Shown piece by piece: positions 1 through 8,034 of a DNA stretch of 64,000 nucleotides (the first letter of the stretch is position 1; each line of letters starts with the position of its first letter). The position numbers and the translations under genes were made by a program. The notes below the pieces were generated by a model that saw nothing but the letters and a program-made list of their open reading frames with translations, was not told where the DNA came from and ran no database searches. The stretch is from Saprospiraceae bacterium (GTDB taxonomy: Bacteria; Bacteroidota; Bacteroidia; Chitinophagales; Saprospiraceae), in the NCBI GenBank assembly GCA_020631235.1, contig JAHDHQ010000005.1:125205-189204 (forward strand). The letters run 5' to 3'.

Positions 1-2521
1 CTCGGGTAGTAGTTAGTAAGCTTACTGCAGCTCCACTAGGATTTAAGACCGCATGTTCGCCAGCTGAAACAATATGTGGATCATCGTAGCCTGCAAACGA
101 ACAAGTTGCGGTTACCATAAGTGTTAATTTATCAGGGTTGTGTAAATCCTGTATGTGGTTACTTTGAAGCACTCGTTCTTGAGCCCATCCAGTGGGTCCA
201 CCATGACCTAAATAGCATTGGACTAACAAGCCATTTTCTATATTCTTGATCAGATCTTTAGTAACACCAGGATAACGTTCTCCACCAGGTGTCGTTTCTT
301 GAGGGTAGGCATCGTAGTACACTTTTTTCTGGTTGTATAAAGGAGAATGCACTTCTGTATCTTCAGCAATTGAATTGGCATCTCCAATGTGTAGAACACC
401 GTCTTCGTCATCCGCAGCAAAACTAATGAAGGTACGCCAAGGTCCTAGAGTGCTTTTCGAACTTTGATAGTGTATGAGTTTGTCTACTACGGTTGTTGCT
501 TCAGTTATATTGTTAACCGGTAAACGTCCCACAGAAACGTCCAAGAGACCATCTTTTAATACACCTCCTTCATCTTCATCCAATAATGCAAAATAGTCAT
601 CTGATGGATAAGCGTAAATAGGAGCTAATGATTCATCACTCTCATAAACAGGAATAAAGTTTTTAAAACCTAATTGCTCATCTAAGTTTCGCTGATCATA
701 TGATCCATCTCCAAACAACAGCAAGTAATTAAACTGATCATCACGTTCGTAAATCATTTTAACAAAATCTCGAATAGCTGTCGGATCTAGTTTGCCAGAA
801 CTAAACTCATTAAATATTAAATCTACATCTACAACGGCTATTTCAGCATCTGATCGTTCTCTATAAAAATCAGCTAGTCGTTCGGCTTGTGGTAAAAAGT
901 CTTTATAACTCACAATAAGATAGTCTAAGCGATCTATTCCATGCAAGTTTTGATTATTGACAGAAGATACAAAAGAAGGCTGACTGTATTGATTGTTTGG
1001 GTCAAAGACGATATATTCTCTTAATTGATTGTTATTATTACTACCAAAACTCACTACGTTATTTTGACTTAAATATCCGTGATTGATGCATTGAGCTGTG
1101 TTTGTAACATCCCAGATTATTAGATCATCTTTATTGCTTTCGATTCTAAAGCCAGTAGATCCGTGATTATACATGCTCTTTTGTCTAATCATTAAAGGTT
1201 TGTTTTCATATACTAATTTATCTTCTGTGCTTAACTCTAGATAATCAATCCAACCTTTAGCTTCCGAATCGTTGTTTTTTATGTATTCCACCTCCACACT
1301 ATTGAGCACATTAGGTGATATGTCTTCATCAAAAATGGCTTTTATTGCGTAGGTGTCTGAGACTTCTCCCACATTCGTGGCATTCATGTTTTTTGATAGT
1401 TCAATGTCGCCAATATTGAATTTGACTTTTGTTGTGTTATTGGACCTTCCTGCAAATAAAGCCTTCATTGCAATGGGCTTATCTAGAAGCGTGTTTGAAA
1501 AATCAAATTGATTAGTATAATCATAATTTGTGGTATTAAAATACTGATCGCCAAACCATCTTTTTCCAGAACCTTCAGTTGAGGCAAAATCACCTAGCAA
1601 ATTTATTTTATCGATTTCATAGCGCTGGATATTGGTTCCATGACTATAGGTATTAGACGGATCTGTGATGTTGCTTTGTTGGTTTAGAGGTGTGTAGTTT
1701 TCATCACCTACTTTTAGAAAATAATAGTTGTCTGTAGAGTAAATATTTTTCTGATAAGAATAAGCATTGTCCTCAATAAGAATATTATCCGATCCTTCCC
1801 CATAAAATAAAATCTCATCCCCTTCATCGAAACTACCATCATTTAAACCTTTCCTAAACGTCCCAATTTCAGTTAGATCATCAATCCTGGCTTGATCATT
1901 GGCATCTGCTAAATAACCTCCTCCTTGACCAAGAATGATTAATTTATCAGGATTAATGTCGCTTGGATTAATTCCAGCTTCTTGTAGGAAACTATGGTTT
2001 ATACTGTAAATGCCATTGGCAGAAATAGAAAATTTTACGATTTCTCCATCAGCTAATTGTGAATTAGTTGTAAATGGTCCTCGATTAGAATTATTAGAAT
2101 TATTTTTTATTTCAATGTTGATGTCAAAGGATTTTATGGGAATATATATATCATCAACCAACTGAAAAGGAGAAAAACTAATTAAAGCATATCGCTGTCT
2201 TTTTTCAGTAGCTAGTTTCACTTGTATATCGTTTAAAAACTGCTTGTCTGAAGTAGCTGGTATTGAAGCATCTTGTAATAATTTTATGTTGCTAATTTTT
2301 ACCTCGATGTCACTAGCTCCATTGGGTACCATGATTTTAGTATCATAGCTTGGATAATTTTGATTTGCGTCGTGATTAGCGTTTGTAAAGGTAAATTTCG
2401 GAGACTTAGCCGCTTCATAATTTTCATTCACCATCCATTGCAGCTGGACTTGATTGGATGTTTGGGCGGTGATCGTAAAATGAAGAGAAAGTAAGATAAA
2501 GTTGATTAGCAAGATTCTCAC
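1..2521 (-). CDS. porU: PorU, type IX secretion C25 signal peptidase/sortase (3' end outside window)
   Basis: Cell-surface cysteine protease of the T9SS attachment complex; it removes C-terminal sorting domains and attaches cargo to the surface. About 840 codons are visible and the C-terminus lies beyond base 1. A GTG start at 2521 is followed by a signal peptide (VRILLINFILLSLHFTITAQ). The gingipain-type C25 domain is clear near the cut end: catalytic His773 in LGHGGPTGWAQ (codon at 203-205) and catalytic Cys807 in ATCSFAGYDDP (codon at 101-103). An in-frame TTG two codons upstream is an alternative start. It is divergent from a porP/sprF gene and close to gldJ, a grouping typical of T9SS gliding loci. 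The family is certain; the symbol is very likely because of the length and the gldJ neighbourhood. Confidence 0.88.
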   Translation of the reverse strand, partial: MRILLINFILLSLHFTITAQTSNQVQLQWMVNENYEAAKSPKFTFTNANHDANQNYPSYDTKIMVPNGASDIEVKISNIKLLQDASIPATSDKQFLNDIQVKLATEKRQRYALISFSPFQLVDDIYIPIKSFDINIEIKNNSNNSNRGPFTTNSQLADGEIVKFSISANGIYSINHSFLQEAGINPSDINPDKLIILGQGGGYLADANDQARIDDLTEIGTFRKGLNDGSFDEGDEILFYGEGSDNILIEDNAYSYQKNIYSTDNYYFLKVGDENYTPLNQQSNITDPSNTYSHGTNIQRYEIDKINLLGDFASTEGSGKRWFGDQYFNTTNYDYTNQFDFSNTLLDKPIAMKALFAGRSNNTTKVKFNIGDIELSKNMNATNVGEVSDTYAIKAIFDEDISPNVLNSVEVEYIKNNDSEAKGWIDYLELSTEDKLVYENKPLMIRQKSMYNHGSTGFRIESNKDDLIIWDVTNTAQCINHGYLSQNNVVSFGSNNNNQLREYIVFDPNNQYSQPSFVSSVNNQNLHGIDRLDYLIVSYKDFLPQAERLADFYRERSDAEIAVVDVDLIFNEFSSGKLDPTAIRDFVKMIYERDDQFNYLLLFGDGSYDQRNLDEQLGFKNFIPVYESDESLAPIYAYPSDDYFALLDEDEGGVLKDGLLDVSVGRLPVNNITEATTVVDKLIHYQSSKSTLGPWRTFISFAADDEDGVLHIGDANSIAEDTEVHSPLYNQKKVYYDAYPQETTPGGERYPGVTKDLIKNIENGLLVQCYLGHGGPTGWAQERVLQSNHIQDLHNPDKLTLMVTATCSFAGYDDPHIVSAGEHAVLNPSGAAVSLLTTTR

Positions 2522-2613
2522 AGGCAATAATATATTTTGGGGTTTAAACGTTACTTCAATGCTCGTATTGCGACAAAAATGAAATTAAAAAAGTAATTCC
2601 ACTAAAAGATATT

Positions 2614-2621
2614 TAAATTTG
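2614..2621 (+). promoter_or_regulatory. Candidate -7 box for the porP/sprF gene
   Basis: TAAATTTG fits the Bacteroidota -7 consensus TAnnTTTG and lies 49 bases before the TTG start at 2671. No clear -33 TTTG is seen at the usual distance, so this is tentative. Confidence 0.35.
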
Positions 2622-2670
2622 TCGTCGCTAGTATAAATAAAATACATTTACTAATCTTAAGCCACTGTTT

Positions 2671-3669
2671 TTGAGAAAGATCATATTTTTTTCCATCTGT
2701 TTATTTTGTTGTGTTTGCAAACAGACTTTTGCTCAAGATTTAGTATTCAGTCAGTACTACAATGCATCATTAAACTTGAATCCTGCGTTTGCTGGTAATA
2801 CCGATTATCCACATTTGAACCTCAGTTACCGAAATCAATGGCCTAGTTTTGACAATGCTTTTGTGAGTTACCTTGCCTCGTATGATCAGTACTTTCACAG
2901 GGCAAAAAGTGGAATCGGGCTTATGATTTTGTCGGATAATTTAGGTGATGGTATATTGCTTAATAACAGCGTTAATCTCACCTATAGCTACAAAATTGAA
3001 TTTAATCGAGATTGGCAATTAAAAATAGGCTTATCATCGGCATTAGGACAAACGAGAATAGATTGGAATAAATTAATTTTTGAAGACCAAATAGATCCTC
3101 TGAATGGATACATTCCGGGTACAAATTCAGGTGAGATCCCGAGTACAAGCCCCAACAATGTATACTTTAATGTAAATACAGGTGTTTTGCTGTATAATAA
3201 AACATGGTATGCGGGCGTAAGTTTTTTTAATCTAAATAGCCCATATCAAGGATTTTTAGAACAAGGAGCTCTTAACAGAATTGGTCTTCCTATTCGGTAT
3301 TCTGTCCATGGAGGATATCAATTTGTGATCGAAGAAGAAAATAAAAACAGTTATGGCACGTTTATAAGTCCAAACTTGCTTGTGACTGCACAAACAAATT
3401 TTGTTCAAATAACACCTGGGGTAGCGCTGCAATATCAGCGACTTTTGGGAGGGCTGTGGTACCGACACGCTTTTACAAATCCCGATGCATTAATTTTATC
3501 TGCAGGTTTTTTATTTGATATTTTTAAAGTAACTTACAGTTACGACCTAACCATTTCGAAACTTTCCGTTAACACAGGAGGTAGTCATGAGCTATCAATG
3601 GTGTTTAATTTGACAAATTTAGCCCCCGAAAGATCTAAACTAAATGACTGTTTAAAATTGTTTAGATAA
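2671..3669 (+). CDS. PorP/SprF family type IX secretion outer-membrane protein
   Basis: Predicted outer-membrane beta-barrel of the PorP/SprF family, whose members sit in the T9SS or help deliver particular cargo such as adhesins. The protein has 332 residues: a signal peptide ending TFA-Q near residue 21, then the family's hallmark start DLVFSQYYNASLNLNPAFAG and repeated amphipathic strands (GLMILSD, YSYKIEF, GYQFVIEE). The start is TTG, with no Shine-Dalgarno; it is preferred because the signal peptide begins directly at it. It is transcribed away from porU and lies just upstream of gldJ. Bacteroidota genomes carry many paralogues, so it cannot be called the core porP from sequence alone. 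Confidence 0.85.
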   Translation: MRKIIFFSICLFCCVCKQTFAQDLVFSQYYNASLNLNPAFAGNTDYPHLNLSYRNQWPSFDNAFVSYLASYDQYFHRAKSGIGLMILSDNLGDGILLNNSVNLTYSYKIEFNRDWQLKIGLSSALGQTRIDWNKLIFEDQIDPLNGYIPGTNSGEIPSTSPNNVYFNVNTGVLLYNKTWYAGVSFFNLNSPYQGFLEQGALNRIGLPIRYSVHGGYQFVIEEENKNSYGTFISPNLLVTAQTNFVQITPGVALQYQRLLGGLWYRHAFTNPDALILSAGFLFDIFKVTYSYDLTISKLSVNTGGSHELSMVFNLTNLAPERSKLNDCLKLFR

Positions 3670-3701
3670 AGCGGTACGAATATTGAGTGGTTTAAATTAA
3701 G

Positions 3702-3732
3702 TTTTGTTCAAAATAATTTTTGTATATATTTG
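3702..3732 (+). promoter_or_regulatory. Promoter of gldJ (Bacteroidota type)
   Basis: TTTTG at 3702-3706 and TATATTTG at 3725-3732 are separated by 18 bases, close to the -33 TTTG / -7 TAnnTTTG arrangement. The gldJ ATG follows 16 bases later, giving a very short leader. Confidence 0.55.
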
Positions 3733-3748
3733 CGAGCTACATAAATAA

Positions 3749-5266
3749 ATGGAAATGAAAAGGAGTTTCAAATTTTTATTTTTTCTTATCTCCGGTGCGG
3801 TAATTTTTTCTTCTTGTAATAGAGGAAACACTGGAGGAACATCATCAGCAACTGGTTGGGCTTATAATGACCCAGATTCAGGTGGATTCGAAAAATTAGA
3901 TTACGAAGGACAAATAAATGGTCCTAATTTAGTACTAATAGAAGGTGGTACATTTAACATGGGTTTGACCAATGAAGATGTAACATTTGAATGGAACAAC
4001 ATTCCAAGAAGAGTAACTGTATCATCTTTCTACATGGATGAGACAGAAGTTTCAAACATCAACTGGAAAGAATATTTATTCTATTTGAAGAGAGTATACA
4101 AGTCTTATCCACAAGTTTGGTTAGATGCTTTACCAGATACACTTGTTTGGAGAGAAGAATTATCATTTAATGAACCATTGGTTGAGACATACTTACGTCA
4201 CCCATCATATGATGATTATCCAGTTGTAGGTGTAAATTGGTTACAAGCGCAAGATTTTTGTACTTGGAGGTCAAGTGCCGTAAATGAACAATTATTGGTA
4301 GAGAGAGGGATTCTTAATGCCAATACACTTGAGCAACAAGACAGCGAAACATTTAATACAAAAGCGTATTTATCTGGACAATATGAAGGTAGTGTAAATA
4401 AAAACCTAGAAAACAAAGCTACAGGTGGAGAAAGATCTGTTCGTTTTGAAGACGGTATTGTATTACCGGAATATAGATTACCTACTGAAGCAGAGTGGGA
4501 ATATGCAGCTTTAGCCCTTATCGGAAATCAAGCAGCATCTGGAGATGAAGTAATCACAGATAGACGTATGTATCCTTGGGATGGCAATACAGCTAGATAC
4601 CAAATTAGAAATAATAGTCAAGGAGATATCCTAGCGAACTTTAAACGAAGTCGAGGTGATTATATGGGTATGGCAGGAAATCTTAATGATAATGCATCAA
4701 CACCAGGTCCAGTAAGAGCTTATATGCCTAATGATTTTGGTCTTTACAATATGGCTGGAAATGTAAATGAGTGGTGTGAAGACGTTTTCAGACCTTTAAC
4801 AAGTCAATCTTTAAGAGATCCGGAAAACCATGATTTGAATCCATTTAGAGGTAATCAGTTCTCAGAATTGATTTTAGATGAAGATGGTAGACCAGTAGAG
4901 AAAGATTCTTTAGGTAGATTAAGAAGTCAGTTAGTCGAAGATGATACATTAGGAATCAGAGAGAATTATCGTCTAGGAGATGTAAGAAACTTTAGAGATG
5001 GTGATGATGAGTTTGTGAAGTATGGATATGGTGTAACTACATTGATTAGCGATAAATCAAGAGTAATCAAAGGAGGATCATGGGGTGATAGATTGTTTTG
5101 GTTGTCTCCTGGAGCTAGAAGATATAAAGATGAAGATAAAGCTGATAGAATGTTAGGATTTAGATGTGCTATGATTAGAGTGGGAGGACCTTCTGGAAAT
5201 GAAGATACCAGTGGAAATATGTTTAAAGAAGGAGAGCAAAAAGGAGGAAAGAAAAGACGATATTAA
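3749..5266 (+). CDS. gldJ: GldJ-like gliding motility / type IX secretion lipoprotein
   Basis: Outer-membrane lipoprotein with a formylglycine-generating-enzyme (SUMF1/FGE) fold; in Flavobacterium GldJ is needed for gliding and stabilises the T9SS. It has 505 residues: a lipoprotein signal with lipid-anchor Cys in FSSCNRG, then the FGE-type domain from about residue 60 to 490 (VLIEGGTFNMG, LPTEAEWEYAAL, NMAGNVNEWCEDVF, VIKGGSWGDR, LGFRCAM). The tail is basic (KGGKKRRY). GldK has the same fold; I prefer GldJ because of the porU neighbour upstream and murF immediately downstream, the order known from flavobacteria, and because no gldLMN genes follow. A hairpin terminator ends the gene. Confidence 0.8.
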   Translation: MEMKRSFKFLFFLISGAVIFSSCNRGNTGGTSSATGWAYNDPDSGGFEKLDYEGQINGPNLVLIEGGTFNMGLTNEDVTFEWNNIPRRVTVSSFYMDETEVSNINWKEYLFYLKRVYKSYPQVWLDALPDTLVWREELSFNEPLVETYLRHPSYDDYPVVGVNWLQAQDFCTWRSSAVNEQLLVERGILNANTLEQQDSETFNTKAYLSGQYEGSVNKNLENKATGGERSVRFEDGIVLPEYRLPTEAEWEYAALALIGNQAASGDEVITDRRMYPWDGNTARYQIRNNSQGDILANFKRSRGDYMGMAGNLNDNASTPGPVRAYMPNDFGLYNMAGNVNEWCEDVFRPLTSQSLRDPENHDLNPFRGNQFSELILDEDGRPVEKDSLGRLRSQLVEDDTLGIRENYRLGDVRNFRDGDDEFVKYGYGVTTLISDKSRVIKGGSWGDRLFWLSPGARRYKDEDKADRMLGFRCAMIRVGGPSGNEDTSGNMFKEGEQKGGKKRRY

Positions 5267-5289
5267 TCCGAACTTTTAAAAATAAATTA

Positions 5290-5323
5290 AAGCCTTTATG
5301 TAATTTGCATAGAGGCTTTTTTT
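5290..5323 (+). terminator. Rho-independent terminator of gldJ abutting the murF start
   Basis: AAGCCTTTATG (5290-5300) pairs with CATAGAGGCTT (5308-5318) with a single G-U wobble, followed by an unbroken T run to 5323. The next base is the A of the murF ATG, so the terminator's T tract directly abuts the start codon. Confidence 0.75.
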
Positions 5324-6622
5324 ATGGAGATAAAACAACTATATCAATCATTTATTGAGTCAACGGGCGTATCTATTGATACTAGGACTTTAAAGAAGGA
5401 TAATATTTTCTTTGCATTATCTGGCCCCAATTTTAACGGAAATGCCTATGCAAAATCGGCTCTGGAGTTAGGAGCATCCTTTGTTGTCATAGATGATGAA
5501 GAATACCTGGTAAAAGAGCATAAAAACTACCTATTTGTAGACAATACTTTAAGGGCTCTTCAAGATTTAGCCAGACATCATAGGAATACATTCGATATAC
5601 CTATAATTGGCTTAACAGGTTCGAATGGGAAGACAACCACAAAAGAACTGTTAGCAGCTTGCTTAGCATGTAAGCATAATACCTTATTTACGCATGGAAA
5701 TTTAAATAATCATATCGGTGTGCCTCTGACTTTGCTGAACTTAGATGATACGCATGAAATAGCTATTATAGAAATGGGAGCAAATCATGTAGGAGAAATC
5801 GCAGAACTTGCCCACATTGCATTGCCAACGCACGGATTTATAACTAATATAGGGAATGCTCATTTGGAAGGTTTTGGAAGTCAAGAAAACATCTTGAAGG
5901 CGAAGTGCGAACTCTATGATTTCTTAGATGAAAGTGGTGGAGTGATATTTTATAACCCATTAGATGAAATGATCCTAACTAATATCACACGATACCATTC
6001 GACAAATGCCGTAGAATTAATATCGAGTGAAAGCCTCACTTCAGCAGGATTAAGCTTGACGATTCATGTAAATGGGGAAAATATACATACGCATTTAGTG
6101 GGAAGTTATAACCTAATGAATGTAAACGCTGCATTATCCATCGGTCGGTATTTTGATGTTCCTTTAGATGAAATGCTAAACGCTATCAAAGCTTATATTC
6201 CTTCCATGAATAGATCTCAGTTTGTAGAAAGAGAGGGTTATCATTATGTGCTTGATGCTTATAATGCTAATCCATCAAGCGTGGGTTTAAGTTTAGAAAG
6301 TTTTGCTAAGTTGAAGGATACACATAATAAATGTGTGGTCTTAGGTGATATGTTCGAATTAGGAGAAGCATCTATTCCTCTGCATTTAGAAGTAGTACAA
6401 AAAGCAATCGATTTAGGATTTAAATCTATTTACTTAGTGGGGCCTAATTACGCTTCTGCTTCATCTATGTTGTTAAATGATTCCATCACTAATATTTATG
6501 CATTTAACAATTTTGATGATGTGTTTATACAGTCATTTAATTCCATGAAATCAAAAGATGACATCTATCTAGTTAAAGGAAGTAGAAGTATGAAGATGGA
6601 ACGGCTAATCGAAATAGGCTAA
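5324..6622 (+). CDS. murF: MurF, UDP-N-acetylmuramoyl-tripeptide--D-alanyl-D-alanine ligase
   Basis: Cytoplasmic ATP-dependent Mur ligase that adds D-Ala-D-Ala to the UDP-MurNAc-tripeptide, the last soluble step of peptidoglycan precursor synthesis. The 432 residues show the short Bacteroidota N-terminus (SIDTRTLKKDNIFFAL), the P-loop GLTGSNGKTTTKE at about residues 96-108, the central-domain motif AIIEMGANHVGEI, and the C-terminal domain with YHYVLDAYNANPSS. The start matches the family N-terminus exactly, although it directly follows the gldJ terminator. Its 3' end overlaps the convergent ureohydrolase-like gene by 18 bases. Confidence 0.95.
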   Translation: MEIKQLYQSFIESTGVSIDTRTLKKDNIFFALSGPNFNGNAYAKSALELGASFVVIDDEEYLVKEHKNYLFVDNTLRALQDLARHHRNTFDIPIIGLTGSNGKTTTKELLAACLACKHNTLFTHGNLNNHIGVPLTLLNLDDTHEIAIIEMGANHVGEIAELAHIALPTHGFITNIGNAHLEGFGSQENILKAKCELYDFLDESGGVIFYNPLDEMILTNITRYHSTNAVELISSESLTSAGLSLTIHVNGENIHTHLVGSYNLMNVNAALSIGRYFDVPLDEMLNAIKAYIPSMNRSQFVEREGYHYVLDAYNANPSSVGLSLESFAKLKDTHNKCVVLGDMFELGEASIPLHLEVVQKAIDLGFKSIYLVGPNYASASSMLLNDSITNIYAFNNFDDVFIQSFNSMKSKDDIYLVKGSRSMKMERLIEIG

Positions 6623-7594
6623 GAACTTATTTGGAATATCATTCTGGCACACAGTCTCATAATCTTCAAAGCTACATGGGATATATTCTCCTGATTCGTT
6701 TTGTCCAGGATTTTTAAACCACCACTTCCCGGTTTTCTTACCTTGGATAAAGGTTAAATCAGCGTCTAAAGAATCGATGTATACGACGTACTCCTTATTG
6801 GATTTGTCATACACATCTTCTTGCATAGCTGTTTCTGCGCCTTCTAAGAAGTACCAAGTCAACAATGAGCATAATTCCGCTATTTCAGGTGCTTTGAACT
6901 CATTGGTTTGAATATGTATGGTTTTAGTTGATGTGGATCCAACATATTTAAAAATTTGACAAATTTCATAAATGGATAATCCAGTTAGATTTTTAGCTGC
7001 TTGAGGCAAGCAAGTATGATCTAAAGCATTTAAATTAAGACTGAGGTGTTGCGCATTTCTAAGCATTGGCTCTACCTTGGCTGGGTTTGCTTTGATTTGA
7101 CCTAAGCTTAATGCCATGGTGTCATCTAAGTTTTTTAACGTGGGTAATGCATTTAGATGACGTTGCAAACCCAGATAAGTATTCTGTTCAGCATCATTAT
7201 CTGTGACTACATCTGAAATGAGGCAATGACGTTGGGTGGTGGTTTTAGATCGGAAAGTATTGATGATAGCATTCGATACGTTGATATCTCCACCAACAAA
7301 TACAATTCTATGAGATTGACTTAAGTCTTTTAATAAATTCGTAATGGATTTTATATCCTTGTTTCTTAAGTGGCCAAGGTCGATAAATTTCGTAGAAAAA
7401 TGATCGTTTAATTGGTCAAATGCCTTTCTAAAATGAAAATTTAACGGCATATTTTGAAAAATAAAAGCGATAGGGTAGTCTTCAATATATGGTTTATCTG
7501 GAATCGAAGCCATTCGGTGGCCGATTTGCTTATCTGAAACGTTAGTATTGTTGAGAACCGTTCGTTCAATTGTGTGTAACCAATGGTGAATCAT
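6605..7594 (-). CDS. Arginase/formimidoylglutamase-fold protein, probably inactive
   Basis: A 329-residue member of the Bacteroidota ureohydrolase-like family (arginase/formimidoylglutamase fold). The family C-terminus is recognisable (WYFLEG at 247-252, DLTFIQGKKTGKWWFKNPG, IPCSFEDYETV). The metal ligands are largely lost: the GGDHS position reads GGDIN (101-105), the DxDxxDP position reads NLNALDHT (187-194), and no DAHxD motif is present, only DVVTDNDAE (128-136). Active members bind two Mn ions through these residues, so catalysis looks unlikely; a structural or regulatory role is an inference. ATG start at 7594. It converges on murF with an 18-base overlap. Confidence 0.7.
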   Translation of the reverse strand: MIHHWLHTIERTVLNNTNVSDKQIGHRMASIPDKPYIEDYPIAFIFQNMPLNFHFRKAFDQLNDHFSTKFIDLGHLRNKDIKSITNLLKDLSQSHRIVFVGGDINVSNAIINTFRSKTTTQRHCLISDVVTDNDAEQNTYLGLQRHLNALPTLKNLDDTMALSLGQIKANPAKVEPMLRNAQHLSLNLNALDHTCLPQAAKNLTGLSIYEICQIFKYVGSTSTKTIHIQTNEFKAPEIAELCSLLTWYFLEGAETAMQEDVYDKSNKEYVVYIDSLDADLTFIQGKKTGKWWFKNPGQNESGEYIPCSFEDYETVCQNDIPNKFLAYFD

Positions 7595-7990
7595 ATATTA
7601 CGAAATTTATTAATGTAAAAATACATGATTATTAATTAATTACAAATAAGTTTTATGTTTAATGTGAAAAAATTAAAATAATTTGTAAATAATTGGATGT
7701 TGAATAGGGGGTGTTTACAATCTTTGGTGTCATGTGATAGATTAAGTGGTGTTCTTTTCTGACTTACTTCACAAAACATTTATAAGAATACTGAATACTT
7801 TTTGTCATTTTAAGTCCCCAAGTGCAGTCTTTCATTGGGTCCTTGATCCTGTCGATTAATTTCATTTTCTCTATTTTAACAACTAATTTGAAATACTTTT
7901 AATATTTAATTCTATCAATGCTAGAGTTTAACACATTAAAAAAAAATGTAATTTTTTAGCAAAAAACTCCATTTTAATTAAAAGAAAAAT
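7595..7990. other. Intergenic region without a gene
   Basis: An AT-rich gap between the divergent ureohydrolase-like gene and the OmpA gene. It holds the tandem heptamer GAATACTGAATACT near 7787 and A/T runs near 7930-7990, but I see no open frame, tRNA or strong hairpin. It presumably carries both promoters. Confidence 0.5.
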
Positions 7991-7998
7991 TAATTTTG
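7991..7998 (+). promoter_or_regulatory. -7 box of the OmpA/TSP3 gene
   Basis: TAATTTTG matches TAnnTTTG exactly. It covers an in-frame upstream TTG at 7996, so that codon cannot be in the mRNA if the box is real; this is why the ATG at 8035 is taken as the start. Confidence 0.5.
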
Positions 7999-8034
7999 GT
8001 GAGAAATTGCGTAATAACTTCAATTTTAGACCTT

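Noticed and set aside
5615..5630. GGTTCGAAT resembling a tRNA T-loop
   Set aside because: It lies inside murF and encodes the P-loop GSNGK; no acceptor or anticodon stems fit around it.
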